From the NCBI GenBank assembly GCA_024663395.1, contig JANFAH010000021.1:372001-436000 (forward strand): DNA of 64,000 nucleotides. Reading direction: 5' to 3'. Shown one piece after another: positions 12,323 through 25,461 of the stretch. Under the pieces are notes generated by a model. That model worked only from the letters and a program-made list of their open reading frames with translations, had not been told where the DNA came from and did not search any database. Source of the DNA: Pisolithus tinctorius. Taxonomy: Eukaryota > Basidiomycota > Agaricomycetes > Boletales > Pisolithaceae. Within the stretch, counting starts at the first letter, position 1, and each line of letters begins with the position of its first letter. The position numbers and the translations under genes are program-made.

Positions 12323-12665
12323 GCTGAACGTCTCCGTGTAGATCACGGTCGTCAACACCTAGATAGGAAGTTTCGTCAGGGAGGAGGGAGGAGTGAACTT
12401 GTCATCGTGTGTTGCCGTTCTGCTGAGCATTGTGTGTTCTCTTTCCTCAATGATGGTCGTTTGTGATGTCTTCTCCTCCCCTCTCTTACATGTCTCCCTC
12501 GATCAATTTTAAGAGCTAGAGGTATGTGTGTGAGATGTTGGTATGTAATCAGTTTCGCCGGAACAAGTCGTCAGAAGTCGTATCGGTAAGGTACCTCTTT
12601 TTTTCTTACCAAATTGGCGATGAGAGCACCGTAAGCACGTAATGCCATGCCAGGGGAGCAGAGGG
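12323..12665. repeat. Direct duplicate, copy 2 (partner 7,861-8,250)
   Basis: Same orientation and order of matching blocks as the partner: GCTGAACGTCTCCGTGTAG, TAGGAAGTTTCGTCA, TGTGTTCTCTTTCCTCAATG, GTTTCGCCGGAACAAGT, TTTTTTCTTACCAA. A minus-strand 123-codon frame covers this block and the bases to its right (12,571-12,942). Its ATG end lies inside sequence shared with the palindrome arm, which makes it a weak gene candidate. Confidence 0.6.
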
Positions 12666-12909
12666 AAGTTCGAGCGACGTCATTTGCCTGGTCGCAATCA
12701 CAAGTCATTTTCTTGTTATGTTCGTTCGTACAGTTAGCTATAAGCCGCTTTCGGTGCTGTTCTCCCCATTCAATTTCGGCTTGTGTTGCACATTGTATAT
12801 AGCCTTCAATGTCGCAACAAAATAAATGCTGGTTGCTAGAAGGTGGCCCGCGACGAGCAACCCACATCACATGATTGCCTGAGACGTCGTAGGTGAGATC
12901 AACTTCCCT

Positions 12910-15900
12910 ACGGTGTTCCGTTTCGATATGAGGCTTGGTCACTGAAAACCGTTAGAGTAGCTGACATTGTTTTCAGCAACGCCTCGTTAGGTGAGTGCCC
13001 TTGGGGAAGCCATTCAAATTTGCATAAGTACGTACATACTCGTGATTGGGTACTAAAAATGCGCTGCTGGCACAGATATCAAATGGGAACGCGCATAGCA
13101 GAAATATGACGGGGCACAGTGGGAGAGTGCATGACGAGTATGACCTACACAATCCCCAATACCAGCACTTCAGTATCTAAGATACTGGCCGGGTCCTGAA
13201 CATGGGCGGTAATCATATAGTCACTTGCAATTCTCTTGTATTCGTTGTAATGCAACTGCTCGAGTAGGAGTGCGCTGAATGGCTGCCTCAGCTGTTCCAA
13301 CTGTTCCCATACAGCCTCGTCATCGCTCTCGGTCTGCGTTTCCAGTGATTTCGGATCCCAAGGACGGACAAGGATATATGCACCGGCCTTATTACTAAGT
13401 TGGTGCGACAATGAGATATTGACAGGCCCAAGGTGTGATGCGTGAATCACGTATGTGTAACGTGAGGAGCTAGTCGAGAAACTGTGCTGGCTGACGTTGG
13501 TGACCTCGTGGATGATGGAAGGCAACACGAGCTTCCTATTGACGAATGTGGCACGTGGTAATGCTGCAAGATTGCTATACAACTCCCGTGCCTTTGCAGT
13601 ATCCAGAGCGCTGCGTCTAGTGGGGTCGTTGAGGGTCGAGCAGTCCTGGGGTATCACGCAATACGGTGCGAGGTTGGCAGGGAAACAACTATTGAATGAC
13701 GACTGCTCCCCGACCCAATCCAGGACCGAAACATCTCCAGAACGTGAGATGATCTCTGCCAGGAGACGTCCGAGTGCATTCTCCGCGGATTCGCCGTAGA
13801 GGACCGGCAATTGAACCTCGAAGATTCCAAAAAGGGAATAGGCTATATCTTCTGGTCGAGTGGTGCGACGGCGCGATGCCCAATGGAGTCTTAATCGTGC
13901 GTCATCCACGCCGGGGTGGAAATCGGTAAGGTGCTGCTTAGCTATTCCCGTAGCCTCCTGGAGCTCTTGGAGCACAGCAGGATCTGTCTTGTGATTCGTG
14001 CTATCATCCTTCGTGTAGAGCGACCAGTCGTACATATAGAAGAGGACGGTGGGTGAAGCTAACAGCTCTTGGAGTGTCCAGCCTCGCTCGAACCAGACGC
14101 TACTGGCAAGTGAGCCAGCGTCGGAGACATCGGAAAGGTACACGATCGTCAGGGATGACCGGCGGTACCAAGAAAACATAGACCCAATCGCCTCCTGTAA
14201 TTCGGTGCTGCTATCTTTGTCGATGCAACACGTATCGCTCCATGCCCACTGGAAATTTTTTTCCAGAGCAAGAGCGCAGAAATATTGGAGTTTTGCCAAA
14301 CCATCTATGGCGCGCAGGTCATAGATCTTTTTGCCTTCGATTTCACGTAGTAAGGGCTCATCATTCCCCCACCTGTGAGACAGCATGGCAATTTGAAAGA
14401 AGTCTGTAACCGCACTACCGATCGCCGTTTGGAGCTTCTGCTCGGTGAGTAAATGGGCTGTGGACAGGAGCTGCTTGTATTGATGGCTACGCTCGAAGTG
14501 AGATAGCTGGGCCTTTCGGTTACACATGGTCCCTGTCGGAGTATGTAGCAGGTGTGGCGGAAGGTTTTTAATCGTTTCGAAAAAGCTCTTTTTGATGAAA
14601 TGCTTGATATCGAAAGAACCGGAACATGAAGGATCGATCTGGAGTCTCTTTGGGTGAGCCCGGGCAATCCCCGCTCTAAACTTCGCTTTGAGGTAACGTG
14701 GAAGACATCCCCGAGACTGTGCATACTCGGGATGCTCTGGGGGGTACAGCTCCGACAAAGTACGCGCAAGGATAATGGCCTCGTCGATGTCCTCCACCAA
14801 ACCTCGTTTTTGGAACCTTTCGTGAAGGGAATTAGCAAGGTTAAGAAGAGGCTTGCAGCGATTCAGCGTGGGTGTACGTTCTAATAAAACTCGGCGAAGC
14901 GACACGATCTCCTCTAAATCTGCTATGGCATCATCCCTCCTGAAGCGTTCATAAAGGCAATCGTCGAGCTGGAGAAGATTTGTCTGACTTTGGGGGTCAT
15001 CTGGAGCAAAGGATTCTAACGCAGTTCGCCTCAGCGCAATTACTTCGTCCAAATCCTCTTTCGACCCTTCCAGCTTGAAGCGGTCATTTAGGAGATCGGC
15101 GAGATGGATGAGGGTATGATAGTGTTCTGCGTGGTCTGGTGTTGATTCCAGCACAGTTCGTTCGAACATGATTATCGTGTCCAAACTGCCATGCCCACTG
15201 AACTCTTCAACAAAGCGATCGGCAGAATTTTCAACAGCTAGGCGACTACTTGGGAGCTGCGGGGGAGTAGCTTTCAGGGTAGGTCCCATCGGAAGGAAGA
15301 TGGGCACTTTTGCCTACGTACGAATGGAAACAAAGGTTATTTCCCAGAAAGGTTGAATGCAATTAGGAGTGATGTACCCGAGTCCCAGCTATATCCTTGA
15401 CCTCTGCATTCCCAACGGAGCTCGTGGGGTTGTTTCTAGGAGCTCCTATGTTTCCATTATCACAGGATGCCAAGAGTTCCTGGACGATGACCCACGCCGT
15501 CTCGGGCTTTCCATCAAAAGGATTTCCGTCAGGTAAGGTGCTACAAAACTGTACACCCTCATCATTTGCTTGACGTCGAAATTGAGCCACTGATGTTTCG
15601 ATTCTCTCGTTAGACAACCGCGTGATGTGGGACAAAGTCGGGATGGCGCAAATGACGCTTGGAATAAGATTTGGACGGCATGTTCGTCGGAAAGCACCAA
15701 GATGTTTCGAGACCTCCGTATTTGCGTCATCTGCACTGAATGCAAGGCTATGCATGTACAACACTCCAACCGCTTTGCACGGCTTAGTATAGCTAACAGA
15801 TAGGTTATTCACTGCATGGTGTTTGCGGGGGGGGTATGTCTTACTTTGAATCCATCCACTTTTTCAATGACTCCTCCCCATCCGGGCCTTCGGTGTAAAA

Positions 15901-16432
15901 AGATGGCATCCTTACGATAACAACGTCACTTTGCTTTCCATCGAAACGGCACCGTTCTGCATGAACATCTGTGGCGTCGGGATTCCAGCCATTGCTGGCT
16001 CGAACATGAACGTTTTCATGTTGCAGAAGGGTTTTCATAAACTGGTGGAACACAAACGAATGCACAGTAAGCGATGGGATCGAACAGGATATATGTGGAT
16101 TCTACCAGACTCTTTCCTGAACCACGGGGACCTACGATGCTAGTTGTGCTCTCAGTTCTGCGGCGTCAGCGAAGATAGGCATCAGTGTACTCACAACACT
16201 ACGGTATCGGTCGGTAAAATGACAGTCGTCTTTTTGAACCCGGGAAGATTATCTAACAGGCGCATCTAGCGAACGGCAGCTGAGGATTTCGCATGGATTG
16301 CAAGGTCGGATGGCAAAGGGAGACTGGGTGGTACTTGAATGGTGTGACCTCGCCCACAGGTAACACAGGGTAACAATTGCGGCAGCCTCACGCCGATGAC
16401 GGGAGTTGGATAAGGGCCTAAGGCATCTCCTG
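12910..16432. repeat. Left arm of large inverted repeat
   Basis: Reverse complement of about 16,713-19,640. The outer edge lies in the 3' flank: TTTCGATATGAGGCTTGGTCAC here against GTGACCACGCTTCATACATATATCGAAA at 19,60x. The inner edge is GGCATCTCC at 16,432 against GGAGATGCC at 16,713. It contains a P-loop-TPR-HET gene. Compared with the right arm it has about 600 extra bases in the TPR-coding part. The inner roughly 670 bases differ from the other arm by only a few bases, while the outer part differs at many positions. Confidence 0.9.
13145..16265 (-). CDS. P-loop/G-domain - TPR - HET protein (palindrome left copy)
   Basis: ATG at 16,265 opens a short exon ending in FKKTTVILPTDTVVL, then exons carrying the Walker A motif GPRGSGKS (16,132-16,109) and FMKTLLQHENVHV. 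A switch-like line VVIVRMPSFYTEG follows, and then GVLYMHSLAFS, as in AIG1-type G domains. The GTR/AKVPIFLPMG junction joins the next exon through a GT-AG intron. The last exon (from about 15,312) encodes 3-4 TPR-like repeats of the form DLNERF..G..EDLDE.I.LRR and then a HET domain: MLSHRWGNDEPLL, WAWSDTCCIDKDSS, ERGWTLQELLASP and RPEDIAYSLFGIF, to a stop at 13,145. This 720-codon frame has no stop. HET proteins trigger incompatibility or cell death; the GTPase-like and TPR parts are likely regulatory or sensing. It looks intact. It pairs head to head with its inverted copy across a 280-base centre. Nucleotide binding is inferred from the Walker A motif alone. Confidence 0.82.
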
Positions 16433-16712
16433 ACAATGCTAATGAGAAAACAATCCTGAACTTTCTAGCGGGTACTGCTGTTTCTAGAAGTGAGATATGG
16501 ATAGATGCCAAGCCTGACACTGAACAGGTATTCCATCCAGTATACAGAACTGATAAACTGAACCCAAAAAGGGAAATTCTTCTAACGCGAGTTTCGCGGG
16601 TGCAGAGACCTTCAAGCTCTGCAAGCAACTTGTGATCCAACTCAAGTTATCAGCATGACGTTGCCACAAATGTTACCCTGTGTTACCTGTGGGCGAGGTC
16701 ACACCATTCAAG
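16433..16712. promoter_or_regulatory. Palindrome centre: divergent promoter spacer with partial repeats
   Basis: About 280 bases separate the two arms, between divergent start codons at 16,265 and 16,878. The left part continues the normal upstream flank of the family. The right part carries an extra, diverged copy of the proximal element (GTTACCCTGTGTTACCTGTGGGCG and GAGGTCACACCATTCAAG at 16,673-16,711), repeated about 96 bases further right at 16,769-16,808. Unlike the copies at 25.4 and 32.7 kb, there is no TATATA motif here; the site reads CTGTGTTACCTGTGGG instead of CCTGTATATATGC. The region presumably drives both genes. Confidence 0.6.
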
Positions 16713-19640
16713 GGAGATGCCTTAGGCCCTTATCCAACTCCCGTCATCGGCATGAGGCTGCCGCAATTGTTACCCTGTGTTACCTGTGGGCGAGGTCACA
16801 CCATTCAAGTACCACCCAGTCTCCCTTTGCCATCCGACCTTGCAATCCATGCGAAATCCTCAGCTGCCGTTCGCTAGATGCGCCTGTTAGATAATCTTCC
16901 CGGGTTCAAAAAGACGACCGTCATTTTACCGACCGATACCGTAGTGTTGTGAGTGCACTGATGCCTATCTTCGCTGACGCCGCAGAACTGAGAGCACAAC
17001 TAGCATCGTAGGTCCCCATGGTTCAGGAAAGAGTCTGGTAGAATCCACATATATCCTGTTCGATCCCATCGCTTACTGTGCATTCGTTTGTGTTCCACCA
17101 GTTTATGAAAACCCTTCTGCAACATGAAAACGTTCATGTTCGAGCCAGCAATGGCTGGAATCCCGACGCCACAGATGTTCATGCAGAACGGTGCCGTTTC
17201 GATGGAAAGCAAAGTGACGTTGTTATCGTAAGGATGCCATCTTTTTACACCGAAGGCCCGGATGGGGAGGAGTCATTGAAAAAGTGGATGGATTCAAAGT
17301 AAGACATACCCCCCCCGCAAACACCATGCAGTGAATAACCTATCTGTTAGCTATACTAAGCCGTGCAAAGCGGTTGGAGTATTGTACATGCATAACCTTG
17401 CATTCAGTGCAGGCGACTCAAACCTGGAAGTCTCGAAACATCTTGGTGCTTTCCGACGAACATGCCGTCCAAATCTCATTCCAAGCGTCATTCGCGTCGT
17501 CCCGACTTCGTACCACATCCCATGGTTGTCGAGCAAGAGAATGGAAACATCAATGACTCAATTTCGACGTCAAGCAAATGATGGGGGTGTACAGTTTTGT
17601 AGCACCTCGCCTGACGGAAATCCCTTTGATGGAAAGCCCGAGACGGCGTGGGGCATCGTCCAGGAACTCTTGGCATCCTGCGATAATGGAAACGTAGGAG
17701 TTCCTAGAATCAACCTCGCTGACTCCCTTTACCAAAAGTTCCAACGGTGGGGTTTAGTGGAAGATATTGATGAGGCCATTAGCCTCGCGCATGCCGCGTC
17801 GGGGCTGTGCCCTCCAGGGCACCCCGATCGAGCGTTGTCTCAGGAATGTCTTGCACGTTGCCCGAAAGCGAAGGCCGCCCAGGACCGTTCAAAGGGAGCC
17901 GGTTTTGGTCCTTCATTTTTCGGTTCTTCCGATATCCGGAGTTTGATCGAAGACCGCTTTTTCGCAACTGTTGAAAACCTCCCGCCGCGTCTGTTATATA
18001 CTCCGACAGGGGTCATGTGTAACCGGGAGGCCCAACTATCTTACTTCAAACGTAGTCATCAATACGAGCAGCTCCTGTTGTCGGCCTCTTTACTCGACAG
18101 CGAGCGGCTTCAAACGGAGGTCTTAAGTGCGGTTACAGACTTCTTTCAAATTGTCATGCTATCTCACAGGTGGGGGAGTGGCGAGCCCTTACTACATGAA
18201 ATCGAAGGCGAAAAGATCTATGACTTGGGGGGCACGGACGGTCTGGCAAAGCTCCAACTGTTTTGCATTCATGCTCTCAAACACCATTTCGATTGGGCAT
18301 GGAGCGATACATGTTGCATCAACAGATGCAGTAGCGCCGAATCAGACGAAGCGTTTTGGTCTTTGTTTTCTTGGTATCGCCGATCATCGCTGACGATCGT
18401 GTACCTTTCCGATGTCTCCGACACTGATTCGCTTGCCAGTAGTGGCTGGTTCGAGCAAGGCTGGACACTCCAAGAGCTGTTGGCTTCACCCACCGTCCTC
18501 TTCTATAGGTCCGACTGGTTTCTCTACACGAAGAATGATAGCACGAATCACAAAACAGATCCTGCTGTGCTTGAAGAGCTCCAGAATGTTACGGGAATAA
18601 CAAAACGGCATCTTGTAGATTTCTATCCGGGCATGGATGACGCACGTACCAGACTCCACTGGGCATCAGGCCGTAGTACCACTCGACCGGAAGATATTGC
18701 CTACTCACTTTTTGGAATCTTCGGGGTTCGCTTGCCAGTCCTCTACGGCGAATCTGTGGAGAATGCACTCGGACGTCTCCTGGCAGAGATCATCTCACGT
18801 TCTGGAGATGTTTCGGTCCTGGATTGGGTTGGGAAGCCGTCGTCATTCAATAGTTGTTTCCCTGCCGACCTCGCACCTTATCGCGTGATACCCCAGGACC
18901 GCTCGACCCCTAACGACTCTATTAGCCGCAGCACTCCGGTTCTTGAAAAGGCACGGAAGTTGTACATTACTCTTGCAGCGTTACCACGTGCCACATTTGT
19001 CAGTAGGAGGCTTGTGTTGCCCTCCATCATCCACAAAGTCACCAAAGTCAGCCAGCAAAGTTTCTCGAATAGCTCCTCACGTTACATATACGTGATTCAC
19101 GCATCACGCCTTAGGCCTGTCAATATCACATTGTCGCACCGACTTAGTGATGAGGCTGATGCATATATCCTTGTCCGTCCTTGTGGTCCGAAATCACAGA
19201 AAACGCAGACCGGGGGCGATGACGAGGCTGCATGGGAGCAGTTGGAACAGCTGAGGCAGCCATTCAGGGCACTTCTCCTGAAGAAGTTACCTCACAACGA
19301 GTACGAGAGAATTGCAAGCGATTGCGAGATTACCGCTTGCGTTCAAGACCTGGCCAGTACCTTACGTGCTGAAGTGCTGATACCGGAGATTGTGTAGGTC
19401 GTATTCGTCATGCACTCTCCTACTGCGCCCCGTCGTATTCCTGTTATGCGCGCTCCTGTTTGATGCCTGTGCCAGCAGTGCATTTTAGTACCCAATCACC
19501 AGTACGTACGTACTTATGCAGATTTGAATGGCTTCCCTAAGGGCACTTACCTAGCAGGGCGTTGCTGAAAATAATGTTGGGGTACTCTAACGGTTCTCAG
19601 TGACCACGCTTCATACATATATCGAAATCGGATACTGTGT
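16713..19640. repeat. Right arm of large inverted repeat
   Basis: Inverted partner of 12,910-16,432. The inner 670 bases are almost identical to the left arm, including introns and a run of eight C at about 17,309. Divergence rises from about 17,380 outward. A deletion of about 600 bases relative to the left arm, near 17,703-17,720, removed most TPR units and the intron before them. Confidence 0.9.
16878..19397 (+). CDS. P-loop/G-domain - short TPR - HET protein (palindrome right copy)
   Basis: ATG 16,878 opens the exon ending VILPTDTVVL. GPHGSGKSL (17,011-17,037) is Walker A, followed by a GTAGAATCC...CCACCAG intron and the exon FMKTLLQHENVHV ... KKWMDS ending near 17,300. The last exon starts at about 17,351 (YTKPCKAVGVLYMHNL) and is a single open frame to the stop at 19,397. 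It holds the rest of the G domain, one TPR-like unit (LADSLYQKFQRWGLVEDIDE) and the HET domain (MLSHRWGSGEPLLHE, WAWSDTCCINRCSS, EQGWTLQELLASP, RPEDIAYSLFGIF). The left copy's exon end and TPR units 1-3 are missing: CDNGNVGVPR runs straight into INLADSLY, so a deletion has fused exons in frame. The HET motif Cys-Ile-Asp is Cys-Ile-Asn here, which may matter for activity. Otherwise it looks intact. Confidence 0.82.
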
Positions 19641-20425
19641 ATAGATAATTGTACAGATGAATGTTACAGCGACCTCCGTATTCCCCCCGAAAATTTTCAA
19701 GTCTCGACCAGAGAATCAAGGACTTATTCTAACAGGCTGGGGATGCGGCCACAGCACTACCGTTAGCAATGCCATTCGCTGTAGTTGTGTCACTCGATGC
19801 ATCGCTAGCTCACGTTGCGCCAAGCTTATGCTTTTTTACCAGTCACTGACTATCCACGCTCGTCAAATCACTGTCGTAGCCGTGACGCTCTTGCATACCG
19901 CACGGAGGTTTCTGCCTTGTTCAAACAGCTGTCTTCATGCCTATCGGAGGCACATAAAGGCACCATGTACCCCCCTTCCTCGTGGGTAATACATAATTAA
20001 ACGGAAAACTCAAAACACCTTTCATGCAACTCGCAACCGTCATTCTCCCTCTCCTCGCGCACTTCGTGCATGTAGGATTCTGGCGACTTTCTCCTTTTCC
20101 ATACGCCTGCACTTTTGCCTTCCCTGTGAGTCCATTACTGTAAGCTGCACGAAGCTGGATCCAGATTCTTGCATTTGAGGCTTTCGTTCATCTCAAGTTC
20201 ACACGCACAGGCTCGCCAGCTCAATCATAGTGAACTGTCGTAACCATCTTGAATAAATACCGAAAGTGTAGCTGGGGAACAGGCTTGCCAAAAGTCTACA
20301 GTCTAAGTTCATAGTACAACGAATAATTTGTTTTGATACCGCTCGCGCGAAGAAACACTCATATTCACTCCTTCCTGTGTTGCTGATAGTAATGGATGAG
20401 ACCCGTGGTCTATGCAACACACACG

Positions 20426-22268
<1,843 letters not shown>

Positions 22269-22878
22269 GCTAATAGTGCACACACAGAGAGAGTCACGCG
22301 GGGATAGCAGGGGAATCGCTGGCTGGGATAGAAGAGAGCGCGATTATATCACAACTGCGTCAGACTAGCGTGGGAACGGCCGAACACATATGATTGGATC
22401 ATGATGAACTCACTGGAGAAAGGGTGGATAAGGATAAGGAACACGACACGACTGATACGTCGCACGTTTCTAAGCTCGGGAGGTAACGTGAGCAAGACTC
22501 GGAACAAGATGAGTAAGGAGGGTTCCGACCAGGTCGAGTACTGGTGACACGGGCTGGCTCCCAAGTCGTCTTGGACTTGTCATGCTCTCATCATCACACC
22601 ATCGATTATGAATGTCGTCGTTTCCGCATGACCCAGCGCTGTCACCGTCACCACAGCAGTGCGTGGTCATACGAAAGCAATGGCGACTGGACAAGCAAGT
22701 TCAACAATGGACTAACCCTAACCCCACATGTTTATTTGTGTCTGTTTGTACACGGTGGCATTGTTCTCTCCTCGTGGGTTGGTTTCAGTCGACGGTTGGG
22801 CCCGCAGCGTGTTTGTGTTATCTCTCCCTTCTGCCCACCGTTTTTATATTTCTTTTACTTTAAAATACTTTTTACGCG
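22269..22878. promoter_or_regulatory. Divergent intergenic region, isomerase / low-complexity gene
   Basis: Separates the isomerase start (22,268, minus) from ATG 22,879 (plus), so it holds both promoters. The right half is T- and pyrimidine-rich (TTTTTATATTTCTTTTACTTTAAAATAC at about 22,842-22,870), a common pattern just before fungal transcription starts. No specific operator was identified. Confidence 0.45.
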
Positions 22879-24316
22879 ATGTCGACGCAGGAACAGCCCG
22901 TCCTCGACTCGTCGCCAGTCCAACTTCCCCCAATCTCGGATTTTCCAACTCGGCGCTCCCTAAAACGTTCTGCGTCTGTCGCGTCACTTCCAACCCCACC
23001 ACGCACTCGCCACAAACGCTCACGTGGCCAGATACGCTCGCCCACGTCGAGACATGTCGCTGATGAGAGCGATAGTAACAGCGACTGGGCATCAAGTGAT
23101 AACAGCGCTTACGCCACACCCATCACCCGCGTCAAGAGCAAAAGCAGTGGCGATGAAGCCAGTCAGCCACTCGACGTCCCCGTGAAGCGCACGGCATTCG
23201 TTCTTTCTAGTCATGACGACGATGAGGAAGAGGAGACGGCATTTTGGATGGGAGGAAAGCGTCAGGATAGCGAAAAGGCAAAAAAGGAGTCAGAACAGGG
23301 CGAGCCACTCGAGCCTTCTCCCCGTCCTGCGCTTCTACGCTACAACTTCAAAGGACCCGTATCCCCTCCTCCATCCCGCCGTCAACCTCGGGTTCCGCCG
23401 AATCGCGCAACTTCCATTGAACCACCAGCAGCAGCTCCATCGACACCCCCTCGCAAACTCTTCCTACGCGCCCCGCCCACCCTCGCTAAGACACCCACCC
23501 GGAAAACGAGGAAGACATGGTCCAAGAAGTTGCCTACCCGTGACTCACCTGATAATCCTTTCCTCAACAACGACACTGGTGTGCCAAACAAGAAGGGTCC
23601 GAGTGAATGGGATTGTTCTGATGACGAGGCACGCGAACTAGTCCTACCGAAATCTGTTTGCACAGAGGGGGAGCCTACGCCCGTATCATCTTACGGGGAA
23701 AGGCCGACTATCACATACGTATTGTAAGTCTCGTTGCTGGCTAACTCCGATCAATCGTCCATTAACCATCTACACCCATCACAGTCGCGGCCAAAAGGCA
23801 ACGATGGCGAACCCATTGTATAGCGTTTCACCAGATGCAGTAGTGGCATCGAGGCTACCCATCGATCATCCTGATTACGAACCACTAGAGGTGTGCCCTC
23901 CCAAACGGCTGTTCTTCTCAGGGGGAAAGCGCAAAACTAGGGATAACAGTCGTGATAGCATCGGATTTTCGGAAGGCGCTAAGCGAGTTAGATCGCATGT
24001 GTCTGACAGCGATGCAGACGGTCTCCAATCGGGAGGGGAAGAAACTAAGGAGGACAACAAGATCGTCTTACCAAGCGACGAGGATCGTGAACCTGTTTTC
24101 ACAAAGCCTCCCCGTGAACCTTCTCAGCACCGGCCAGATCCCGAACAGGAGTCAGACGCAAGAGAGGCCCTGCGTCGAGCTCGTGAAGCGCGCGAGCGCA
24201 GAGTTAGAGCTGACAAGGAGCATCTCGGCCAATCGGAAGGTTTGCGCGCTGGCGCGGTCGTCACACAGAGGGATGACCCTATCAGACGGGCCTGTGGCCC
24301 GCCCCGCAATGCTTGA
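22879..24316 (+). CDS. Conserved low-complexity, probably nuclear protein (unit A copy)
   Basis: Two exons, 22,879-23,723 and 23,785-24,316, join across a GTAAGT...ACAG intron into 458 codons with no stop. The protein is rich in Ser, Pro, Arg, Lys and acidic residues: basic RRSLKRSASV and RTRHKRSRGQ near the start, an acidic HDDDEEEETAFWMGGK near residue 115, and a conserved-looking core DNPFLNNDTGVP followed by GPSEWDCSDDEA. The junction TITYVFRGQKATMANPLYSV and DHPDYEPLEVCPPKRLFFSG span the splice site, and a charged REALRRAREARERR helix lies near the end. No catalytic domain was seen. Basic clusters suggest a nuclear protein; the TYVFRG/PKRLFF arrangement recalls short motifs in fungal regulatory proteins, but I cannot name the family. 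A decayed duplicate lies at 29,243-30,642. Confidence 0.75.
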
Positions 24317-25461
24317 TGCCACGGGGCTTAGTCCCTTCCTATCTGCCTGTTCGTTTTATAAACCATTTTCATCTCTTTCTTGCCTCAGGGACCTTGTTGA
24401 TTCTGCGATACCTTTGTATTCTTCGTCGTTTTGGTTCTTTCTCGACGATGTCTCCATCCTCGTTGTGCCACTTCTTCACACAGCCATCCTGCGCCCCTAC
24501 GCTCCGTTCCTACATAGCACATATATACATATCCACTCATCCCCGCGACACCTCCACTTGCACACATTCCCCTCCCCCTCCCCCACATGTCACGTTTTTC
24601 TTAGTCCCCCTATCTTATCCTATGCTCAATTCAAATCCGTAAGTACGCATCGTCCCTCGTTCGTTTTATATTCCAAGTAACGTATATGTGTAGTACGTGA
24701 TCGATGCTACCTGGTTTCGTAGCTGTAGAGCTCTCGAGACTTGGCAATAAATAAACACTAAAATGTTAGACTTACCCAAATAATAATAATAATAAATAAT
24801 AAACAGACTGCTCCAAATTAAGTAAGTGCCGTCTGAGTCGGTACTAGCGTCCACACCTCTGAAGGGCGTCTCCAGCATTTGTGAACCCTAATTCCAACGA
24901 GGAATATTTCTTTTGGCTTGTTGGCTTGGCAATTACTCGTAGTCTAGTCATAGTCAGCTATATAGTAGGACAAAAATTATATTCTCCACTTGTGCTACAG
25001 TTTATTCACGTACGAATATTTTGCCCTATTGCCACAATATTGAGTCTCAGCGAGGCTCAAGTTCCGATTTGTTACGATCTTAGGTTAGAGTTGAAATTGG
25101 AACGTTGACAGCTTGCCGCTCATTTCCAAATCAAGCTTCATAAGCCCACCAATAGTCCGGTATACAGGGATCAATACATAATATTTGTCTTGTATCAGCG
25201 TCTATCTGGGTGCCGAAGTTACTGTTGCTTCTTAATACGGCAGTACACACTGAAAGGTTCAGGAATGTTTTGCCATCATCGTCAGGAGATTTGAGTTCAG
25301 ACCCTTCACATGCGTCCTGTTATCAGCGCGAGGCTGCCACAAGCGTTACCTGTATATATGCTTGGATGCTGTAGGGAGGCCACACCATCCAAGCCCCACC
25401 CAGTCCCCCCTTGCCATCCGACTTTGCAACTCACGCGAAATCCTCAGCTGCCGTTCGCTAG
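24317..25461. other. Spacer of unit A: 3' UTR, simple repeats and HET-gene promoter
   Basis: 24,317-24,700 is pyrimidine-rich 3' flank shared almost exactly with 30,643-31,050. An (AAT)n run lies at about 24,780-24,805. From about 24,880 the sequence is the upstream flank of the P-loop-TPR-HET family. A TATATA box at 25,352-25,358 (CCTGTATATATGC) sits 110 bases before ATG 25,462. No gene is seen. Confidence 0.6.

Noticed and set aside
12571..12942. 123-codon minus-strand frame (starts MTKPHIETEHRRE)
   Set aside because: Its start lies in palindrome flank and its end in another duplicated block. It shows no motif, and the inverted counterpart near 19.6 kb is not open, so I do not call it a gene.
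16266..17302. Palindrome as a pure assembly or cloning artefact
   Set aside because: Outer arms differ by many substitutions and a 600-base indel, and the centre holds 280 unique bases. An artefact would normally give identical arms. Kept as something to verify with long reads.
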